From: NIOZ-UU13 sp048635425
GTDB lineage: Bacteria > Planctomycetota > Phycisphaerae > Sedimentisphaerales > Anaerobacaceae
Reading direction: 5' to 3'
Length of the DNA stretch: 64,000 bases
NCBI GenBank assembly: GCA_048635425.1
Contig: JAIVYN010000001.1
Location: forward strand, 4,279 to 68,278
Every line of letters starts with the position of its first letter. Within the stretch, counting starts at the first letter, position 1. The notes below the pieces were generated by a model, which worked only from the letters and a program-made list of their open reading frames with translations, did no database searches and was not told the origin of the DNA. Position numbers and translations under genes: made by a program. This document shows positions 24,388-33,555 of this stretch, one piece after another.

Positions 24388-25917
24388 CTAATTGTGCCAA
24401 CCCAAGAGTTCGGGATTAATCGGCAGCTTTATGTCGTCCTTCGTACCAATTTTACCGTCCGGCCCGGGGCTTAATATCAATCTTTTTTCGATATCAATAA
24501 TATACTCATCGCTAAAATCGCGGGCTTTTAAGCTCACCTCTTCGCCGAGCCTTTTATTCAAAACGACCTGGAGCATATCCGAATGTATTTGCAGCTTCTT
24601 TTTAATGACAAATATTTTTTCAAGGGCAGGTCTGAATATTCCAACCAGCAAAATTCCGGATGGATTATATACCTCATAATACCATGGGAATTTACCTTGG
24701 TTATCAGTTTTAACGGGTAGATTGGGATAAAAAGCAGGCCAGACCCTCATTTCTTTTGGCGGAGTTTGATTTTCTTCATCGGCGATCCATTTATCAATGA
24801 TATTTCTGTACAGCCTTAATGAAGAATTCAATTTCAGGGGGGAAAAATATGGATTTCTACGAACTGTTTTGTTTGAAGCGTTTATTGTTTCATTTTTAAG
24901 GATAAGATACTCGAACATCAGCGAATTTCGAAGTGAGGTATGCTCGTTTGAAAGAGGGGTTATACGCTGTTTTAAGGCCAAGAGAGATTCGGTCGGTGTT
25001 TCAGGATTGTTTATGATAAAGTTTGCGATATTAATATCAATAACAAAACAGGAAATACATAGAAACTTTATAATTATAGAATGGGCATTTAAATTCATCT
25101 TCCTGAATAATGAATCCAATCTAATCAATTCGTTGATTGCTATTTCGTGGTTTCCTTTGCAGCTTTGCAGGCAAATATATGACTGATATAGAAAGACGAG
25201 GTGTCTTATGTTTGCTAAATAGGGAATATCAATTTTCAACTTTGGTTTAGTCAGGTCCGCAATTTCAGGAAATGAGTCGAGTTTGGTGAAAACATCTCTT
25301 CCTTTTCGGGCTTTTTCCCAAAGTAAAAGAATATCTTTTTCGTTTTCCTGGAGTTGCTGTGATATATTTTGGAGGTCATCTTGCGTAAAAATATTATGAA
25401 TTTCATCGTTCTTTGTGATGTCTTTGGTTGAAAACCCTATGGCATATCCAGAGTTATGGAATTTCTTATCAGACAGATTATTTAGCAGGACAAAAGTCTG
25501 ATTGTATTGTCCTGCGGCAGATTTAAGGTCGTTGATTGTATAATCGTCGGGAATCGGAGCGGCGTCAATGCACAAATAAGTTGAAATGACTGCAAAAAAG
25601 GATCCGAGAATAAGGACCACGATCGTGATGACGTTTATGATTCGGATTTTCTTTTTTTTATTATTTTTCCGAAGGACCTCTGGGATAGCTGCAATTACAA
25701 AACACAGGGCAAATATAGCCGCGAAGAAAGCCGAAACCGGTTTTAGAAAAAGGACGAGAGTGCCGGACAAGACGATTAGTGCAAAGGAAACAACTTGAAA
25801 TAATTTTTTGTAATTATGTTCTGATTGTTTGGTATCAGAGCTTGCTAAAGCAAAACTGCAAGAGTGGCATAATAGGGCATCATCGGGATTTTCGTTTCCA
25901 CATTTTGGGCATTGCAT
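24388..25917 (-). CDS. zinc-ribbon membrane protein of unknown function
   Basis: The 509-residue protein starts with a zinc ribbon (CPKCGNENPDDALLCHSC, residues 3-20), then three hydrophobic helices at about 38-120 and a long soluble helical part. The C-terminus has SPGPDGKIGTKDDIKLP, a calcium-loop-like Asp motif resembling the GPDF end of the protein at 44959. It begins one base after the mrdA stop, so it is co-transcribed with mrdA at the place where rodA often lies. No similarity to RodA is visible (too few membrane helices). Function unknown. Confidence 0.7.
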   Translation of the reverse strand: MQCPKCGNENPDDALLCHSCSFALASSDTKQSEHNYKKLFQVVSFALIVLSGTLVLFLKPVSAFFAAIFALCFVIAAIPEVLRKNNKKKKIRIINVITIVVLILGSFFAVISTYLCIDAAPIPDDYTINDLKSAAGQYNQTFVLLNNLSDKKFHNSGYAIGFSTKDITKNDEIHNIFTQDDLQNISQQLQENEKDILLLWEKARKGRDVFTKLDSFPEIADLTKPKLKIDIPYLANIRHLVFLYQSYICLQSCKGNHEIAINELIRLDSLFRKMNLNAHSIIIKFLCISCFVIDINIANFIINNPETPTESLLALKQRITPLSNEHTSLRNSLMFEYLILKNETINASNKTVRRNPYFSPLKLNSSLRLYRNIIDKWIADEENQTPPKEMRVWPAFYPNLPVKTDNQGKFPWYYEVYNPSGILLVGIFRPALEKIFVIKKKLQIHSDMLQVVLNKRLGEEVSLKARDFSDEYIIDIEKRLILSPGPDGKIGTKDDIKLPINPELLGWHN

Positions 25918-28059
25918 TTACATTCCCTCTGTGGTTAGAGCTTTGCCTACATATCCGGCGTCGATGCAGAACTGGATGATGTCGCGGGCTAAAGGAGCGG
26001 CGTCGCTTGAGCCGTGCTGGCCGCCTTCGACGACGACGGCGATTGCGATACTCCGGTTTGACCCGTCAGTTGCAAAGCCTCCGAACCAGGCGGTCTCCGG
26101 GGCTTGCGTTGAGCCGGTTTTGCCGTAAACCTTTAGGTCCTGCTCGGCAAGACTTGTAAGAATCGGTTGGAATGTAGTGTAAGCTGTTCCACCGGTCTCA
26201 TTAACCACAGCGCTCATGCCATCATAAACTACTTTTAAAGTCTGTAGTGAAATACCAAGGTCGATGGTATCAAATCCGGGATTATTTGGCTCATCCATAA
26301 ACAGGCGGGGTGGTCTATACGCACCGCCTCGGGCGATAGCGGCCATTGCATTTGCTACCTGTAAAGGCGTAACTCGCAGATTGCCCTGGCCTATGCCGAA
26401 CCATCTTCTTTCGCTGTCACTAAGCGGTGGCACTTGCTCAAAATTTGAGATTGGGCCCTTTGGGATAGTGTTTGAGATTACGCCTGATAATTGCCGGAGG
26501 TTCCTGCTGAGTTCGGTTTCGGCAATAGAAGCCGGCGGAAAAAGTATGTTTCGGCCGTAGCCGAATTTAAATAGCCATTGCTGAAGGACCAGAGGATCGA
26601 TTCTATCTGCAAGGTGGGAAAAATAAATATTGCAACTACCTCTGATTGCGTTGCGAGCGTTGTTTTCCCACCTGCCGTCATGGCCTGCTCTGTATCTATT
26701 GTACAGCCAGCAGCTTGGCCAGTTTTTTGGGGCCTTCTGAGCCGGGCAGCCTATAACCTCATCAGGTGTGATTTTGCCGGACTCGAGCCCAGCGATAAGA
26801 ATCAACGGTTTTACAACTGAGCCGGGCGGGTACCACTTATTTATTGCTCGATTTATTAAAGGCTTGTCCGGGTCGTTAGCGAGGTCGCTGTAGTCATACC
26901 TGGCACGGTTCAAATCAAACACCGGTATCGAAACCAATGCGAGAATATCACCTGTACCAACCTCGATGACAACCGCCGACATTCCGGGTCCGCAACTCGG
27001 TTCGTGGTTGTATGTGGTCAGATAGTTTTCTATTCTTTGCTGAAGCTTGATATCCAGCGTCAGCGAAACGTCTTTGCCAAACCGGCTCCTGGTTCGACTT
27101 ATAAGCTGACTGTCTATATCGTAAATGAGCTCCCCTCGTCTGCCGCGAAGGATGGTTTCGCAAACATACTCAACTCCATCCTCTCGGCCGCAAATCTCTC
27201 CGCGTAAATAGCTCGATAGTTTGTCGTCTTCGAAGAGCCCTTTATCTTCTTCGTTGTGTGTTACCAGCCCGACCCAGCCTATAGTTTGGGCGGCAGCCGT
27301 CCCATACGGGTATGTCCTTCGTGCTTTTGGCAGAATCTGAATATCATCGACATTTAAAAACTCCAGTTGAGCGGCAAAGATATCATCATCGGTTTTTAAA
27401 TCAAGCAGCGGCCAGGGCTTGTACATCTCGGCGATATCAACTTTACTCACAAGTCGGAATCGCTTTTGGCGGTCTGGTTCCTTTTTCTCAAAATCAGCTA
27501 TTGCTACATAGACCGGAATGCTGATTCTACTGTCATAGTTTTGAAAAACTTCAGAATTTGGGAATTTGCGTCGCCAGGCCTGAAACGTGCGATGATTCCA
27601 GATTATATCGTTTATTTTCTGTATTTCGTTTTTTATCTCAGTAGGTTCGACTCCTTTGAATTGAGCACACTTGTTGATTATCTGGTTCAAATCTGTTAGG
27701 ACGATATCAAGCTCTTTTTGTACATTAGCTACAGCATCTGGATCTTCTTTTTCGGCGGCGCTTGCTAATCTGCCTTGACGGATGCGGTCGTCCATAAAAC
27801 ACGTGAGCTTGTAATTTATACACAGTTGAAACTGTGGTTCATCAGTGGCTAATGCTTTGTCTTTGTTGCCTGTTCTGTCGAGTATTTTGCCTCGGACTGT
27901 TTTAAGCTCCTGGGATTGACCTCTTTGGCGTTTTAGCTCCTCGATATCACTTTGGACCGAAGATGTTGGAAGAAGCTGCATTTGTGTCAGGCGGAGCAAA
28001 CAGACCAGTAAAAGCAAGGCACTTATGATTACAAAAATTTTGATTCGCTTATCGTACAT
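25918..28059 (-). CDS. mrdA: penicillin-binding protein 2 (elongation transpeptidase)
   Basis: The 713-residue class B PBP has an N-terminal membrane helix, dimerisation segment RGKILDRTG (56-64) and transpeptidase motifs S414-V-V-K417, S475-C-N and K647-T-G. A long insertion of about 120 residues (85-205) between the dimerisation segments makes it larger than E. coli PBP2 (633). Position after mreB, mreC and mreD supports a role in side-wall growth. Confidence 0.92.
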   Translation of the reverse strand: MYDKRIKIFVIISALLLLVCLLRLTQMQLLPTSSVQSDIEELKRQRGQSQELKTVRGKILDRTGNKDKALATDEPQFQLCINYKLTCFMDDRIRQGRLASAAEKEDPDAVANVQKELDIVLTDLNQIINKCAQFKGVEPTEIKNEIQKINDIIWNHRTFQAWRRKFPNSEVFQNYDSRISIPVYVAIADFEKKEPDRQKRFRLVSKVDIAEMYKPWPLLDLKTDDDIFAAQLEFLNVDDIQILPKARRTYPYGTAAAQTIGWVGLVTHNEEDKGLFEDDKLSSYLRGEICGREDGVEYVCETILRGRRGELIYDIDSQLISRTRSRFGKDVSLTLDIKLQQRIENYLTTYNHEPSCGPGMSAVVIEVGTGDILALVSIPVFDLNRARYDYSDLANDPDKPLINRAINKWYPPGSVVKPLILIAGLESGKITPDEVIGCPAQKAPKNWPSCWLYNRYRAGHDGRWENNARNAIRGSCNIYFSHLADRIDPLVLQQWLFKFGYGRNILFPPASIAETELSRNLRQLSGVISNTIPKGPISNFEQVPPLSDSERRWFGIGQGNLRVTPLQVANAMAAIARGGAYRPPRLFMDEPNNPGFDTIDLGISLQTLKVVYDGMSAVVNETGGTAYTTFQPILTSLAEQDLKVYGKTGSTQAPETAWFGGFATDGSNRSIAIAVVVEGGQHGSSDAAPLARDIIQFCIDAGYVGKALTTEGM

Positions 28060-28120
28060 TATATTCTGTCTTTAGTGATACGTGCTTCAATTCGTAATTC
28101 GGCATTTTCGGGGTGAGGGT

Positions 28121-28603
28121 TTAACGTCGGCTGAAGCGATGTATCTTTATACGCATCCACCAGGCTGACGGCAAAAATAAAAACGGTCCCACCAGGGCCG
28201 AGTACAGAGCTATCCCGAAAAGAGCGGCGTATATTTTTGGTGGTGTCGGCTCACCCTTTAGAAAATTTAAGAAATAGACCAGCGAGCCGGCCAAAAGGGC
28301 TGTGATGAATATCGCAAGGAATTGATAAGTCATTTTTCTAATAGCAATAACCCCGTGAAGGTAGGCCAGGGCCGTGCCGAGAACACCAAAGCTAATCATT
28401 TGCGGGCCCATCGTGCGACCAATAAGGTCCGCAGCGAAACCTATTGTGAAGGAAGTTATGATGGCCTCCGAGGTATTGCAGTAGACAGCAAAGAATACCA
28501 AAAGTATTAACAACAAATCAGGCTTGACATTCAAATCTGCAAAAAAGCTGGCCTGCAGTAAGGTAGCAAGAAGAATTAAAACTGCAAACCGGAACCATCG
28601 CAT
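28121..28603 (-). CDS. mreD: rod shape-determining protein MreD
   Basis: The 160-residue membrane protein has about five predicted helices, beginning FRFAVLILLATLLQASFF and containing LNVKPDLLLILLVFFAVYC, the conserved KPDLLL turn of MreD. It lies between mreC and mrdA. It is an integral inner-membrane part of the elongasome. Confidence 0.85.
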   Translation of the reverse strand: MRWFRFAVLILLATLLQASFFADLNVKPDLLLILLVFFAVYCNTSEAIITSFTIGFAADLIGRTMGPQMISFGVLGTALAYLHGVIAIRKMTYQFLAIFITALLAGSLVYFLNFLKGEPTPPKIYAALFGIALYSALVGPFLFLPSAWWMRIKIHRFSRR

Positions 28604-28678
28604 TTATATATCCTCGGCCGTTTACATCTTAAAATCTATCGCAGAAGAACGCTACAGCGTAACTTAATAACAATTCAA

Positions 28679-28884
28679 CCAAGGTGCCTAAAATATGCAT
28701 ATCAGCAAATCAGGAAATCAGGGTGCAGTCCACAGGACACCTTACGGTGGATATCAGGGAATCCGGATACCAGCAAAAAAACAAATTTAACCTGATATCC
28801 TGGTAACCTGACAACCACTACCTGATGTCCTGATAACCGGATAACCACGCTGACTTTAGCTCACTTTAGGCACTTTAGCGCACC
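28679..28884. repeat. about 200-bp palindromic repeat, copy 2 (inverted)
   Basis: Its reverse complement matches copy 1 from CTAAAGTGCCTAAAGTGAG through TGGTTATC, ACATCAGGTAGTGGTT, AGGTTACCA and GATATCAGGTTAA, then a T-run, then CCTGATTTCCTGAT and ATATTTTAGGCAC. It carries about 26 extra bases (CACCGTAAGGTG with GTCC/GGAC palindromes) in one arm. It supplies the mreC stop codon at 28875. Confidence 0.85.
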
Positions 28885-29669
28885 TCTGACGGATTCATCA
28901 CGATTACGGCTACGTTCTCTGCCTTTTGTATGTTACAAACCGGTTCGACCATTATGTCCCAAACCAAAGGTTGGACATTGTGTTCACATCGAAACACTTT
29001 TCCGATAATAATAGGTGTATCCAGGAACCCAGGTCTTTTACTGGCCATAATCTCAGTGTCGATTTTGACTTTGTGCTTTATCATTTCTACCTTGGCTAAG
29101 TTGTTGCCATTGCCTTGCATGAGCCAATCTGAGCCGCCAATTCTTACGGCTGTGCTGGATTTTGGGTCGGTAAACAGCCTAACCTTGGCGGTGCGGGCAT
29201 CCACATCAGATATGGTTCCGATGACACTGTTGTCGGCCAGAACGAATTGGCCCTTAGCCAGGCCGTCATCCCGGCCGCGGTTGATGATAAGCTCGCTGCG
29301 CAGCTCGTTGATAGAGACAGTAATCACATCAGCCGGCACAAAGCCCATTCGTTCCCAGCCGGGTATGTTGCGCATTTTTGAGAGCTTTTGTACATTTTGC
29401 TGCGCATCATTACGCTGCTGCGTAACGTTGGCAAGATGGTTTAGTAGTCTTTCGTATTCATCTCGACTGACCACATCTCCAAGTTGCTGGCGTGTACCGG
29501 CCGAAAGTGAAATGTTTCTGCCAATGCTTAAGGGCCAGTTGAAAATGCGGTGAAAAGCAAACTGGAATTTATTCGTCAGATTTTTCGGAGAGAAAAGGAA
29601 AATGAACCCGGCTAACGTGAACCAGGTAAACAACATTCGTCTGGAGACTCTAATTTGCTTCCTTGCCAT
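28875..29669 (-). CDS. mreC: cell shape-determining protein MreC
   Basis: The 264-residue protein has one N-terminal membrane helix (MLFTWFTLAGFIFLFSP), a coiled coil (VTQQRNDAQQNVQKLSK) and the two beta-barrel MreC domain with RSELIINRGRDDGLAKGQFV, the usual NRG(x)DGV-like core. It links MreB to periplasmic PBPs. The C-terminal VR and stop are made by the adjacent repeat, so the exact C-terminus may be a repeat-derived change. Confidence 0.9.
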   Translation of the reverse strand: MARKQIRVSRRMLFTWFTLAGFIFLFSPKNLTNKFQFAFHRIFNWPLSIGRNISLSAGTRQQLGDVVSRDEYERLLNHLANVTQQRNDAQQNVQKLSKMRNIPGWERMGFVPADVITVSINELRSELIINRGRDDGLAKGQFVLADNSVIGTISDVDARTAKVRLFTDPKSSTAVRIGGSDWLMQGNGNNLAKVEMIKHKVKIDTEIMASKRPGFLDTPIIIGKVFRCEHNVQPLVWDIMVEPVCNIQKAENVAVIVMNPSEVR

Positions 29670-29672
29670 TAT

Positions 29673-29749
29673 CGTATTGCGTGTTGCGTATTTCGTATTT
29701 CGTATTGCGTATTACGCACGACGCATCAAACACGACGCACTACGAATCA
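29673..29749. repeat. heptamer array, 11 units, between mreB and mreC
   Basis: Eleven gapless units from CGTATTG, CGTGTTG, CGTATTT, CGTATTT, CGTATTG, CGTATTA to CGCACGA, CGCATCA, AACACGA, CGCACTA, CGAATCA. The last unit contains the mreB stop and the first lies 4 nt before the mreC start codon. The array fills the whole intergenic gap. Confidence 0.88.
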
Positions 29750-30802
29750 TTCCCATCCGTATTCGTTATGGTCCATCGTATCCTTCCACAACTCCAGATT
29801 TTCAAGATAGACACTGGTACCGCGAGCTACGCAGCTTAGCGGGTCCTCCACTATTTCGACCTTCAGGCCGGTTGCATTTGCCAGGACCGTATCCATTCCA
29901 CGAAGCAGTGAGCCGCCGCCGCAAATGTGTACGCCGTTGTCGATGAGGTCGGCGGCCAATTCCGGCTCGGCCTTTTCCAGCGTTGTGGTGACCGTATCTA
30001 TAATGGTAGCGATGGGGTCGCGGAGTGACTCTCTGATTTCCTCACTGGTAATAACGATTTTTCTGGGCAGACCGGAGATGGTGTCTCTGCCGGCCACTTC
30101 CATCGTCAATTCCTCTTCCAGCGGAGCGGCGGAGCCGATTTGTATCTTTACTTTTTCAGCCCTTGCCTCGCCGATGAGCAGGTTGTAAGTTTTCTTAAGA
30201 TGATTGATTACCGCTTCATCCATATCGTCGCCCCCGATTCGAATTGATTCGGAGGTGGCGATATCGGCCAGACTCATTATGGCCACTTCGGTCGTTCCTC
30301 CTCCGATATCCACAATCAACGAAGCGGTGGGGTCTGTAATTGGCAGTCCGGCTCCGATTCCTGCGGCCATCGGTTCATCGACAAGAAAGACTTTGCGGGC
30401 ACCTGCACGTTCGGCACTATCTATCACTGCCCGGCGTTCAACAGCAGTTATTCCGCTTGGTACCGCGATTACGACTCGCGGCCTGACAAGACCGCCCCTG
30501 CCGTGCACCTTCCTGATAAAATAGCCTAACATCGCTTCGGTGATTTCGAAGTCACTGATTACGCCGTCTTTCAGAGGTCTTATTGCGCTAATCGAGCCTG
30601 GCGTTTTGCCTAACATTTCACGGGCAACCAGGCCGACAGCTTCGCCATTATTCAGGACAATGTTGGTTCCTTTGCGGACGGCAACTACGGAGGGCTCATT
30701 GAGGACAATACCTTTATCCCTGACACAAACCAGGGTAGTGCAGGTACCAAGGTCGATACCCATATCCATACTGAACCAACCTAAGATTGTGTCCAGCACC
30801 AC
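29747..30802 (-). CDS. mreB: rod shape-determining protein MreB
   Basis: The 351-residue actin-like ATPase has the phosphate-1 motif MGIDLGTCTTLV (13-24), GIVLNEPSVVA, the phosphate-2 motif LIVDIGGGTTEVA and ICGGGSLLRGMD for adenosine binding. It polymerises under the inner membrane to guide wall synthesis. The start is GTG at 30802 with AGGAG about 7 nt upstream. It heads the mreBCD-mrdA series. Confidence 0.96.
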   Translation of the reverse strand: MVLDTILGWFSMDMGIDLGTCTTLVCVRDKGIVLNEPSVVAVRKGTNIVLNNGEAVGLVAREMLGKTPGSISAIRPLKDGVISDFEITEAMLGYFIRKVHGRGGLVRPRVVIAVPSGITAVERRAVIDSAERAGARKVFLVDEPMAAGIGAGLPITDPTASLIVDIGGGTTEVAIMSLADIATSESIRIGGDDMDEAVINHLKKTYNLLIGEARAEKVKIQIGSAAPLEEELTMEVAGRDTISGLPRKIVITSEEIRESLRDPIATIIDTVTTTLEKAEPELAADLIDNGVHICGGGSLLRGMDTVLANATGLKVEIVEDPLSCVARGTSVYLENLELWKDTMDHNEYGWE

Positions 30803-30843
30803 TTTCGACTCCTTTCTTAATTTCCAATTTAGAGACTTACAGA

Positions 30844-30866
30844 GGGACCCCGCAAGGCGGGAACCC
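30844..30866. repeat. short hairpin repeat GGGACCCC/GGGAACCC
   Basis: GGGACCCCGCAAGGCGGGAA (then CCC) folds on itself. The same frame with a different loop, GGGACCCCACTTCGTGGGAA (then CCC), lies at 44245-44267, so it is a dispersed element. Confidence 0.6.
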
Positions 30867-30931
30867 GAACCGCAATTTCTAACTGGCTATCTTTATATAC
30901 TAAAGAGCGGTATTGTCAATAGTGAAATTTA

Positions 30932-31090
30932 CTATGGTATTTCGAATAACACACCATACTGTGTATAGCACTGGTAAGCGACAAACGCTGCAGTAGCCAG
31001 AACTGCACAAAACGCCAAAGCAAGAATAATCGTATAGAGGTTATCCGGTACTGTTACCTTTTTGCCGCGAGCCTGCCCATTAGGACTCAT
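30932..31090 (-). CDS. small single-pass membrane protein
   Basis: ATG at 31090 opens a 52-residue frame with GAGG 8 nt upstream. The N-terminus is basic (MSPNGQARGKKVTVP) and is followed by one membrane helix, LYTIILALAFCAVLATAAFVAYQC. It lies 40 nt after the coiled-coil gene at 31131 and 129 nt before mreB on the same strand, so it may be part of the cell-shape operon. No family is recognised. Confidence 0.6.
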   Translation of the reverse strand: MSPNGQARGKKVTVPDNLYTIILALAFCAVLATAAFVAYQCYTQYGVLFEIP

Positions 31091-31130
31091 ATATCAACCT
31101 CACATAGTATAAACACATCTTTTGGTTTTT

Positions 31131-32009
31131 CTACAAATTAGTACTGGCGTTATCGCCGGCTTTCGGCTGTTCCTTTGTAACGTCCATAAGCTCCAGGGTG
31201 CCGATTGCTTTTTCAGGCTCAACGTCTAAAATCACAATGTCACAAATAAACTTATCGGCGCGAGTTACGTGGAATGTCATATTTTGCTTGACACCGTTTG
31301 CTGCGCCGATGGATATCTCAGCTAAAGAATTTCCCAGGTCCACCGCGGTTATCAATCCATTCAAGCTGATATCTACTGTTGGGGGGGCTACCTGAGCTTT
31401 CTCTTTTGTCGGTGTAACCGGTTCGGGAGCGGCAACAGCTTTGCCGGCTTGTTGTAGGAGCTGGTTTAACCTGTTTTGCAAGTCTGTTTTTTCTTCGAGT
31501 AGTTGTTTCGATTGTTTGTCCAGGTCGTCAATTATTGCCATTTTCTCGATAAGAGCGGCTGTGGTTTCTTTGAGTTCTTTGTCTGACTGAATTTGGTCAA
31601 GCTGGATTTTCTTTAGCTCAGCGAGGGTATCTTTTAATAGCTGCCTTTGCTTCTCATTGGTGTCTAAAAAGCTTCCGGTTGCGGCCGTCCATTTATCCGC
31701 GTCATTAAACCAAGCCGCTTTTTGTTTTTCAGCCTCGGTGAGTTTTTTGTCTAATTGCCCGACCTGGGTTTTAAGGGCGCTAATATCACTTTTTAGCTTC
31801 CGTTCCTCCTCGGCGGCATCCTCAATTGTTTTATTTTTATCTTTTACGGCTTGTTCCTTATTCTGCTCTGCAGCATCTTTTAGCCTCCTTTCGTCAAGAT
31901 ATTTTTTTCTGTAGTTTTCAGCATTGGCGACATAAGTCACGACAATACCGCAGAGAAAAATCGAGGATATCGTCAGCAGAACTATTAAGATCTTTGTAAG
32001 CGTGCTCAA
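31131..32009 (-). CDS. membrane-anchored coiled-coil protein
   Basis: The 292-residue protein has an N-terminal membrane helix (ILIVLLTISSIFLCGIVVTYV), then a long coiled coil from about 35 to 185 rich in K, E and Q (LKTQVGQLDKKLTEAEKQK), and a small C-terminal beta domain (VDISLNGLITAVDLGNSLAE to LMDV). The topology is like periplasmic elongasome partners such as MreC. It precedes the mre genes on the same strand. Function is inferred only from position and topology. Confidence 0.65.
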   Translation of the reverse strand: MSTLTKILIVLLTISSIFLCGIVVTYVANAENYRKKYLDERRLKDAAEQNKEQAVKDKNKTIEDAAEEERKLKSDISALKTQVGQLDKKLTEAEKQKAAWFNDADKWTAATGSFLDTNEKQRQLLKDTLAELKKIQLDQIQSDKELKETTAALIEKMAIIDDLDKQSKQLLEEKTDLQNRLNQLLQQAGKAVAAPEPVTPTKEKAQVAPPTVDISLNGLITAVDLGNSLAEISIGAANGVKQNMTFHVTRADKFICDIVILDVEPEKAIGTLELMDVTKEQPKAGDNASTNL

Positions 32010-32322
32010 AACATGCTCCTTTCGTTAACTTTGTGTTTTCTTTTCAATACACCCATTACCCCACGAGAGGGCATCATAAACGCGATAAAAGGGTTTGCAG
32101 AACCTCCATTTTGCCCGTCACCAATTATTTGTGAGCCTGAACTCAATTAGTATAGACTGGCAAAATGCGGCCTCCAGCCCGGATATTATATGTATATACT
32201 ACAATTTTACGCTTAAAGCTCGGAAAGGTCAAGTTATTTTTGGCAAATACCCCAAATTAAAATGGACGATGAAAAATGGACGGTGCTTAATCCGATAACA
32301 TAGGATTTTCAGGGGGCAATTG
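32010..32322. other. intergenic stretch
   Basis: AT-rich stretch upstream of the coiled-coil gene on the minus strand and after the HEAT gene's stop. A 67-codon frame at 32095 has no ribosome site or recognisable product. No tRNA, repeat family or riboswitch was recognised. Confidence 0.5.
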
Positions 32323-33555
32323 TCATTTTGTACATTGCAAAACGGCTTTTGCAGCAGCGATACGGACAAATTTTGACTCATTTTGCAGCAGCTGGGGCAG
32401 AAATTTTGTCAAAGTAGGCGTGCAAATTTGCCCTATCGCCAGCGCTGTCAGTATATTGGTACGTTCTCTGGCCTCGGCATCCAGACCGCTGGTAAGTTTT
32501 TTTTCGAAAACTTCGAGGACTTTGGCTTCGCCGATGGGGTCTTTGAATACACCGAGCTGTTCGGCTGCAGCCAGCCGAATCTCTAAGATATCATCATCCA
32601 GCATTCTAATCAGGGCATTTTTGGCCTCCGGGGTGCCGAGCTTGCCCATTGCCCTTACACCCATAAGCCGCACGTCCGCGTAAGCACTTATAAGCATCGT
32701 CCAAAGCTTCGGATATATCTGCTCATCACCGAGCATTGCTATGGCTTCTGCCGACTGATATACGACCCTGTCATCTGAATCCTTGCTTTGCATGGCGCGC
32801 CGCAAGAGCTCTAACGAGCCTTTATCGCCACTCTTGCCTAATAGCAAAGCAGCGTTGGCCCTGACCGTTTGGTCGCTGCTGGATATTGCATTTCGAAGAG
32901 CTTCGAGATACTGAGCAGCCCCAAGCTTAGTCATCGCATAAGCAGCGGCGGTTGTGACATTTGCATCACTATCTTTTAGTAATTGACTTACCGACTTTTT
33001 CGAAGGGGAATATTCCAAATCGCCAACAGCCAAAGCGGCGGCAAATCTGACCGGCATAGACTTATCATGTAGTAATTGATGTACCTGAGGCATAAGTCTG
33101 ATTTGCCCGGTGGCTGCTACCACTTCCAGGGCACGAACCCTGACTAATGGGTCGTTGTCGGCCAAACCCTCCTGGATGATTCCCAGAGCTTTTGACCAGG
33201 GTGCACCTATATTCGTAGCATTGAAATTACGAGATGTTGTTTGCGATGATTCATCGCATCCGAAAGTAAATACTGCTAAGTAAGCAAAAAGCAAAACCTG
33301 AAGGATGTAAGCATTTATTTTTTTGTACTCTTGTGTTGCTTTATAGAAAACATCGGGCCGGAGGTTGTCATTGCGAGCGGAAAAAGCCTTTAGCCCTGAG
33401 CGAAGCCGAAGGGGAAGCAATCTCAAACACAACGATGGTTTTTTCTGCCTATTATTCAAGAGATTGCCACGGCCCTTCGGGCCTCGCAATGACATTTTGC
33501 AAAGGTCTTCTACACAGCACTTGTGTGTTTTAGTTTTTTTTAGCTTATGTTCCAT
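32323..33555 (-). CDS. HEAT-repeat lipoprotein
   Basis: The frame encodes up to 410 residues. The mature part has about eight HEAT/PBS-type repeats (DPLVRVRALEVVAATGQ, MPVRFAAALAVGDLEY, QTVRANAALLLGKSG), which form a helical binding solenoid. The lipoprotein signal ILQVLLFAYLAVFTFGC lies unusually deep, near residues 85-100. It is preceded by a palindromic repeat (33366-33494) read in frame as 43 codons. ATG 33555 overlaps the lnt stop by 11 nt. No ATG lies between the repeat and the signal, so either the long leader is translated or a non-ATG start is used. Confidence 0.7.
   Translation of the reverse strand: MEHKLKKTKTHKCCVEDLCKMSLRGPKGRGNLLNNRQKKPSLCLRLLPLRLRSGLKAFSARNDNLRPDVFYKATQEYKKINAYILQVLLFAYLAVFTFGCDESSQTTSRNFNATNIGAPWSKALGIIQEGLADNDPLVRVRALEVVAATGQIRLMPQVHQLLHDKSMPVRFAAALAVGDLEYSPSKKSVSQLLKDSDANVTTAAAYAMTKLGAAQYLEALRNAISSSDQTVRANAALLLGKSGDKGSLELLRRAMQSKDSDDRVVYQSAEAIAMLGDEQIYPKLWTMLISAYADVRLMGVRAMGKLGTPEAKNALIRMLDDDILEIRLAAAEQLGVFKDPIGEAKVLEVFEKKLTSGLDAEARERTNILTALAIGQICTPTLTKFLPQLLQNESKFVRIAAAKAVLQCTK
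33366..33494. repeat. palindromic repeat inside the HEAT lipoprotein frame
   Basis: The outer arms are TGTCATTGCGAGC and its complement GCCTCGCAATGACA. The inner arms are GAAGCAATCTC and GAGATTGCCACG. The 129-bp length is a multiple of three and no stop is present in the host frame. TCATTGCGAGC-type palindromes are common between genes in many bacteria; here it is within a reading frame. Confidence 0.85.
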
